Position numbers and translations under genes: made by a program
Source: Branchiostoma floridae
Taxonomy: Eukaryota > Chordata > Leptocardii > Amphioxiformes > Branchiostomatidae
Direction: 5' to 3'
DNA length: 60,000 nucleotides
Assembly: GCF_000003815.2 (NCBI RefSeq)
Contig: NC_049982.1
Coordinates: 14,225,704-14,285,703, forward strand
Part shown: positions 54,103 to 60,000 of the stretch, in pieces
Layout of the letters: each line of letters begins with the position of its first letter
Numbering within the stretch: the stretch's first letter is position 1
The notes under the pieces: model-generated
The model's input: the letters and a program-made list of their open reading frames with translations, nothing else
What the model was told of the DNA's origin: nothing
Databases searched by the model: none

Positions 54103-54145
54103 ACCAAGGAGGTTAAAGAATCACTCTTTCTTTAACCTCCTTGGT
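54103..54145. repeat. perfect hairpin, 18-bp arms
   Basis: ACCAAGGAGGTTAAAGAA (54103-54120) and its exact inverse (54128-54145) flank a 7-base loop. The word ACCAAGGAGGTTA also occurs near 2019, so it is probably the end of a repeat family whose interior has been lost here. Confidence 0.85.
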
Positions 54146-54204
54146 CTTACATCCGGGTACATGGGGTCATAGTTGGCAGCGTCATGTGTGAAAGTGCCTG
54201 TGTG

Positions 54205-54690
54205 AAAATTTGCCCGTCCCGGACTAGTCCGAACCGGCATGAACCGTCAGTTCGAACCATGCAATAGTCCGGGGGTCGGACGGGTCGGTCGGACGGGACG
54301 GACGCTCGACAGTTCGCAGAACGGTTCGGACGGCCGAAAAGGGTCCAGATTGGCCGCTTGGACTAGCCCGGACTACGTCCCGGACTGGTCCCGGACGGCA
54401 TGGTTCGAACGCTTTCGGGCGGCGGCCTGGAGCGGGCCGTTCGAACGGTTCGAGCCGGTACGGCTCCGCCCGGGCCGGACGGCCGAACGGGCGGTTCCCA
54501 TAGCAACAAAGCGATCCGAACCGTCTGGGGGCGTGCAGAGCACCGCGGGGCGCCGGTTCGAACGTCTGCGGACGTCTGCGAACCACCAATTTACATGGCA
54601 ACTGTACCTCCCAAACACCCGTGGAATGCGTAAAATCGTGCTGTTGTGAGGTGGAAATCGCTGCCCAAACAGTTCGGACGGTCTGAACCG
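54205..54690. repeat. GC-rich CGGAC/CGAAC low-complexity island
   Basis: The tract is dominated by GTCGGACGG, GGTTCGGAC, GTTCGAAC, CCGGAC and similar words in both orientations, and is far richer in CpG than its surroundings. Open frames appear on both strands only because stop codons are rare in such sequence. No protein family is recognisable. Confidence 0.75.
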
Positions 54691-55441
54691 CCGGAATGCC
54701 GTTACAAAATAGAAAGAATTTGAATGCAATTCATCCCTCTGCCGCCAGCGCTCCTATAGACAAAACATTAATGACGGCTTGAAGTTACAGAATGACACCA
54801 GCCGCAAGACAATCAATGTAAATCACATGTGCCCTCACTTTGACGTTATGTGCGTGCGGAGTCCCAGGAAACATTTGATTGCCCGCACAAACCATGTACA
54901 AAGCGTAAGTAATGGATTTCTGGATGTCTTTCCGACTGAAGCGTGGTTACCAAACATGTGGTGGAGACACTATCACTAATATATGATATACATTCAAGTC
55001 CATAATCTAGAAGATTCATTTATAAACATCATTGAATGCCCTAATATATTCATGCCAACGCTAGGCACGTTACGCACCCAGCGGCGGCGAGGGTTCAGTG
55101 ACCCCATCTCAAACGTAAACAAGAAGACGATCCTATGAAGAAGCCAAACATTTTGTTGGTGTGTGTTGAACTTCATTGTATTTTGTTGAAAGAAAGTTGT
55201 ATCTAAATATTGAATGGTAATAAATGTTAATCTAGTGCCACAAAATATTATTCTACGTGTCTAAAATAAGACTAGTTTTGATATAGGTGCTGGCCCCCAT
55301 ACGTGAATTGAACTCTCCCACACTTGATTGAAGCCTCCCGGTCCTTTGGGACAGCCGCCCGACAAGTGCGCACATGTCTATAACTCGATGTTTGTTGTTA
55401 TATTTCAGCCATACATAGTATGGTGAAATATATTATATTCG

Positions 55442-55600
55442 TAATGTTTCTTTCTTTCTTTCTTTCTTCTTTCTCCTGTCAAATCTTCAAAGTGATTCAT
55501 CTCCGCCGTTCCTGGACCGAATGATCTGAAATTTGGCACAGGGGTAGAATGGGCCAATACCTTGATGCTTTTTTCTCAGTTTTTTCATATCTGCCTCTAA
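55442..55600. repeat. dispersed repeat, copy 1 (pair at 57609-57740)
   Basis: A TTTCTTTCTTTC lead is followed by CTCCTGTCAAATCTTCAAAG, ATTCATCTCCGCCGTTCCTG, GACCGAATGATCTGAAATTT and GGGCCAATACCT. The second copy at 57609-57740 has the same order with scattered changes. Confidence 0.8.
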
Positions 55601-55876
55601 AATGATTTTATTGAGGTTTCAAGGTCATATTTTGACCAAAATAAAATATATTGTCCCCCTGTACCCTGGTCTTACAATGGAATGGCCTGAAATTTGGTGT
55701 AGTTAGGCATTAGATAGTTGGTAAAATGATCCAAGTAAAAGTTTTGACATAAACTACTTTAAAATAATTAATTTTGGCACTTTTCTGAGGGGTAACTTGT
55801 TTTCTTTTGTCCTCCTGGCGTGACCTTCCGTGACCCCGCACGGAGTCCACACCTGTGCGCGAAGAGCGAAGGCTAA

Positions 55877-56021
55877 NNNNNNNNNNNNNNNNNNNNNNNN
55901 NNNNNNNNNNNNNNNNNNNNNNNNNNNNNNNNNNNNNNNNNNNNNNNNNNNNNNNNNNNNNNNNNNNNNNNNNNNNNNNNNNNNNNNNNNNNNNNNNNNN
56001 NNNNNNNNNNNNNNNNNNNNN
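55877..56021. other. assembly gap (145 N)
   Basis: A run of N next to a repeated sequence (56030-56070 and 56288-56330), which may be why the assembly broke here. Confidence 0.99.
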
Positions 56022-56029
56022 CTAGAGCA

Positions 56030-56330
56030 AGAACGGGTCGCGTTCCCAAATGTCCTGTTCTAAATTTCGCGTGTGCCGCCCTGCTTTCGCGCCAAAAAAT
56101 GTAAAAAGTGTAGCGAGTGTGCCTTGCCGCGAGTTATCAGTGGGGTGGGAGCCCTCCCCGGAACAGCCAGTTCCCGGGGAATGTCCCGTATTTGGGGATC
56201 GGGGTTGACCAACAGGCAGTTACTAGTAGTTGCGTAATTTTTATTTCAGCGCGGGAAATAGAATCAATTCTTTCCGACATAATTTTGGAACAATAGCGGG
56301 TCGCGTTCCCAAAATTCCTGTTCTAAATTT
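56030..56330. repeat. two copies of an ACGGGTCGCGTTCCCAAA unit
   Basis: RGCGGGTCGCGTTCCCAAA with CCTGTTCTAAATTT after it occurs at about 56031-56070 and 56295-56332, with unrelated sequence between. Confidence 0.75.
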
Positions 56331-56835
56331 GAAGCTCTTTGGCTCGGCAACGTAAGTTACAAACCATCGTAAGTTTGTATGTAAAACCCGGGCGTCAGGC
56401 AAGCCTCGCAAAGTGACCCCGCCCACAAACCGCCAGGGCAGTGTCGGCAGTGTTAGTGGGATCCTTCGCCGACTTTGTCAAAGGGCCGCCGGCTATCAAT
56501 CAAACGCGGATGTTGATTAGAGTTTCAAACAGTCATGGTGCCGTACAGCGAAATTCATGCTTCGTGAATACATTCCTTGGACTTTGTTTCCCACAGCGGT
56601 GCTTCTACAAAATATTTATTAGACTGTAACACTGAGTCCCACATGTTTTAAAGAATAGAATCTGACGCGAAACAGCGGTTTTTGCCCGGTATTTTTCTTG
56701 AAACATGTCCGTGGGAATATCGTCTGACGGCGAGGCGGCGACGCAGGGATATCAAACCGTCAACATTACATAAGTCGCACGGTGGCTAACAACGCTGCGA
56801 AGATAACGTTACTAGCGCTCTAACTCAGTAAGCAC

Positions 56836-57450
56836 TTCAACTTCGGATGGCAACTCGGACAATATTTATCAAGTACTGTTGAGCTGAGTAAAGTTTGTTG
56901 TTTATGAGTTTTTAGTTGTCTTTGAAGCTTTAATCCGAAATATTGTTACGTCAAACTGCTGAAGAAAAGTTAAGTGACTGCTACGATGATCGTAGATATG
57001 GCCCTAAAAAGTGATAAAATAAGCCTTCTTAATAGCCTAAAATGCAAGAGCTTCAAGGGGGGACCCCCGGACCCCTGCCCGACGCTGTGAAAAATTTCTG
57101 GCGAGAACACTGGTATATACTGCAGTGTTCCCGCCAGAATTTTTTTCGGGGGCCGCCGAAGAACGCCGAAGGCCCCGGCCCGGCAGGGTCCAGGGGCAGA
57201 GCCCCGTTGGGGGTCCCAGGGGGGCGAAGCCCGCCTGAAACTCTTGCACTTTAGGCTATTCAGAAGGCTTATTGTATCAGTTTTTAGGGGCATTTCTGTA
57301 ATAATCACAGCAGTCACTTAACTTCTCTGCAGGAGTTTAGTGTAACAGTATTTCAGGTCAAACCGTCAAAGGCAAGTAAAAAACAAACTTTAACGTTAAT
57401 GACTTTAACAGTACTTATAACTTTTGTCCGGTTTGCCATCCGAAGTTGAA
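56836..57450. mobile_element. long foldback element (~615 bp)
   Basis: Two arms of about 300 bp mirror each other: CAACTTCGGATGGCAACTCG / GGTTTGCCATCCGAAGTTG at the outside, then AAGTTAAGTGACTGC / GCAGTCACTTAACTT, AATAAGCCTTCTTAATAGCC / GGCTATTCAGAAGGCTTATT, and GGCGAGAACACTG / CAGTGTTCCCGCC at the centre. The arms are diverged, so it is not recent. The inner part is very GC-rich with several open frames by chance. No transposase was seen. Confidence 0.85.
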
Positions 57451-57479
57451 TCGCTATCGATGGTATTTTCGCTGCACTC

Positions 57480-57538
57480 GGAACCTTCTAAAAACGTACG
57501 GAGCTAACGGTTAGCTCCGTACGTTTTTAGAAGGTTCC
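57480..57538. repeat. perfect palindrome, 29-bp arms
   Basis: GGAACCTTCTAAAAACGTAC with GGAGCTAAC after it (57480-57508), one central base, then its exact inverse (57510-57538). It stands 29 bp beyond the long foldback element. Confidence 0.9.
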
Positions 57539-57608
57539 GTTTATCACGGAATTGCTGTTGTTTCAGAAATCTCACGGACTTATGCTTACAAACATTCCTA
57601 ACTTGTGT

Positions 57609-57740
57609 TTCTTCTTCTTTCTTTCTTTCTCCTGTCAAATTTTCAAAGCGAATCATCTCCGTCGTTCCTGGACCGAATGACCTGAAATTTTGCACAATGC
57701 ATATGGTAGAGTGGACCAATACCTAAAAGTTTGGTACAGG
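57609..57740. repeat. dispersed repeat, copy 2 (pair of 55442-55600)
   Basis: It shares CTTTCTCCTGTCAAAT, CGTTCCTGGACCGAATGA and TGGACCAATACCT with the first copy in the same order. Confidence 0.8.
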
Positions 57741-58719
57741 CGTGCATGGAGTATTTATTTAAAGAACCCAATTTTCATTTTTGGCGTATATCACTTCAAA
57801 ATGACCCATTTCGGGGTTTTACGGGAGGTGTTTTGGCCATTCTCGGCGTTTAGTGCGTTCCATATATGGCAAACAAAGCAATAACTCCCGCCCTGGGTGA
57901 CAGGTGACAGGTGTCAGTCTGCTAATTAATTGAATTGTGCCGCCAGCCAATCAGCGAAGAGAAAGGAACACTTCGTCGGCAATGACGCAACATTTGATTG
58001 TCATGTTTATATGTAGACGGAACCATTCATATTTGAGAGGATTTTGTAATTTATGTTACTCCATAAAAGGTTACTGCAAAGAAAATAGGAATATAAGATG
58101 TGACCATTATTTTGAAAACAGCAATTACAAATATACACAAAATATATATACGGAAAGAAACTTTTAGGTTTGAGATTTTTATGCAGACCTTCTTGAAGAT
58201 TCCACCCCGGACTCGTTCATTTTTAATTTTACGTCACAGACTCCCGCAGCAACTGCATTTAGTCTGCAGTTTTCTGCGCATTTTACGTCAGCTTCTACCC
58301 AGTTTCGGTTGTCATCGGTAGCAGAACATCTTTAGGTGAGAAATGGCTAGCCTTACATTGTTCACTCCGTTGTTAATGTACTTCGAAAGGTGTTTTCGTT
58401 TGTGAAATTCGTCAAAACAACGTTATATGAGAACTGTGGAACGCTGGTACCGCAGGCAAGTGCTGACAAGCCACTGCCGTCGTTGTGTATCTCCGTTTGT
58501 TGTCAAAAACATGCATGAACTGATAACGTTAGTAGCCAAGGCGAAATCAGTTTTCCTTGGGAAAGGGCAAAATATACTTCCACACGAGATGTCATGGTGT
58601 TTTCTGCATCATTTCTGTTTTTTGACGGTAACTAGTTATCTTTATTTTGATCGTGACGACGTCCACATACTAGTATTTTTCTGTGGGGAGGGGGGGTCAA
58701 ATATATTATGCTGCTTATT

Positions 58720-58860
58720 GTGTAACAGTGGGGTTTAAGCGCTGCCAAACTGACCACGTCAGTTGCTCTAGAGTTTTTGGTGTTGTGGGTTGCACGTTCG
58801 ATTTGTAATCCGCCGACCCGGGGTCGATCCCCGTTATCGGCATGTTTGTTTCTTTCTGTT
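58720..58860 (+). mobile_element. tRNA-derived SINE, copy 2
   Basis: GTGTAACAGTGGGGTTTAAG head, A-box-like TTGCTCTAGAG, anticodon-like loop TTTGTAA and B-box-like GGGGTCGATCCCC, then a CATGTTTGTTTCTTTCTG tail identical to that of copy 1. The changed B box suggests an older, inactive copy. Confidence 0.8.
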
Positions 58861-60000
58861 TTTTAATTTATAATTTTGTTAATATTAATATTAATTCATC
58901 CTTTGGACTGTGATTTGTGTAGATGTTTTACCAAATGTCACTCGTTTGACTTCTATATGATGGCTTTAATTTCATTCATGTCAATCCTTTTTGATCCTTG
59001 ATGTCGGCCTTGGTAGTAGTTCATTTCGAGAAGTTACTGTTAGAATGTTCAATTTTTGCGCAGGAGTGATTTAACATGCATTGGCATAATACCGGTCATA
59101 GGCCTTATACCGGTCGATTAAAAATAGTGGAACTTAAAGAGATCTACACATGCAACAATAGTTATTTCTGAGGTAAGCACACTTCAGACATCTAGGTGTC
59201 CAATACATAATTTACAAAGCATCGATAACAATGCATTCGAAGACAACAAGGCCAAAAGTTTTCAGGTCATTTTCGGGGCAGGCGAGCTCGTCGTGGGACA
59301 AACACACTGTCACGTTCATCGCCAGATTTGTAGATAATAATCATATGTGCTCACGGCACAAGACGAGCATGATTCAACAGCAATCTTGAATTTCTTTTGG
59401 TGACCTACAACTCGTGTAAAAGTGTGAGGAACCGTTGCATTATCGCCCGGATCTACGGCTGAATGGGTCAAATTGAACGTACGCCGCCATTTTCCCGCCA
59501 TTTTTAATGCTACGGCCAGCAGTAAAGTTTTACGTCATAGCGGTTGTGACGGACCAAAATTAAATGAAAATTCTTGTCAGTATACGCCCATTTTCTCATG
59601 ACTTTTTGTATGCTCATGCAGATTTTTGTTTTGTGCAACTACTAACAGGAAAGAAAGGAACAACAGAGGATGTATAAAGGTACATAGCGGCAGTTAATTG
59701 TGCCGTGTTTCGTTCGGCCGGTATAGTGCACCCCCTTCCAACCACGCGCCCGTTCTCCGTGCAATTCCGCGGTGTGTTCCAATTACGATATTATGTTTTT
59801 AGCAGGACCAGAGAGACAAAATAATTTACACAGAAGTAGTGGCAAAGGTAAGCTGTAACAGCAACATGTAACTGGAGAAAATGATGCGTTGATCATTTGC
59901 CAAATTAGCATTGCTTGAGAAATTGCAGTAAACCGACCGGTATTATGCCAATGGATGTTAGAGCAGTTCAATTTTGCATGGGGACGGGTATGGCTGAAAT

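Larger units (their letters stand above)
51588..60000. other. 3' region without recognised genes
   Basis: I looked for PLAT and channel exons like those of gene 1 (22569-36118) and found none. An AATAAA at 52151-52156 could serve a shortened gene 2 transcript. The tract holds SINE pieces, related repeat pairs, hairpins, a GC-rich island, a 145-N gap and a large foldback element. The short open frames in it look like chance frames. Confidence 0.6.

Noticed and set aside
54224-54729. Overlapping open frames of 118-136 codons on both strands
   Set aside because: The tract is a CpG-rich low-complexity island where stop codons are rare; Arg/Pro/Gly-rich translations in several frames show no family signal.
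57037-57317. Open frames on both strands inside the foldback element
   Set aside because: They mirror each other because the sequence is an inverted repeat of GC-rich DNA; no protein family is seen.

Overview
This is animal genomic DNA: short exons with GT-AG introns, many transposon remnants, no bacterial gene layout and three assembly gaps (N runs at 18541-18640, 40369-40468, 55877-56021). The exon-rich tandem polycystin-type genes, a DIRS-type tyrosine-recombinase retrotransposon and tRNA-derived SINEs suggest an invertebrate deuterostome. A lancelet (Branchiostoma) is my best guess, an inference from gene and repeat style only.

Layout, all genes on the + strand. 1-4.65 kb: repeat-rich flank without a recognised gene. 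4.65-36.1 kb: gene 1, a complete polycystin-1-like gene. I read 41 exons whose splice phases all close, giving about 2257 residues: signal-like N-terminus, receptor-for-egg-jelly (REJ) region, an inserted uromodulin-type D8C/D10C cysteine domain, GAIN-like region with a GPS cleavage site, TM1, PLAT domain, then TM2-TM11 with the polycystin extracellular domain and a channel-like pore. Intron 36 carries a 4.9 kb DIRS-like element; intron 15 carries a pair of related inverted-repeat elements. 36.1-40.9 kb: intergenic repeats. 40.9-51.5 kb: gene 2, a tandem paralogue with 22 exons matching gene 1 exons 1-22 one for one in order and phase. It covers everything up to TM1, but I find no PLAT or channel exons in the remaining 8.5 kb. 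51.6-60 kb: repeats, foldback elements, a GC-rich CGGAC/CGAAC island and a gap.

Both genes encode large ectodomains expected at the cell surface. Gene 1 keeps the channel-like half; gene 2 appears to be a single-pass REJ-GPS protein, or a gene whose 3' half is lost or lies beyond the window. The most interesting points are the D8C domain inside the REJ region, the truncated paralogue, a minisatellite that multiplies a splice donor, a foldback insertion that duplicates another donor, and a DIRS element whose inner repeat is the complement of its own circle junction.

Exon limits were set by eye from open frames, splice consensus, phase and comparison of the two copies. No database search was possible.
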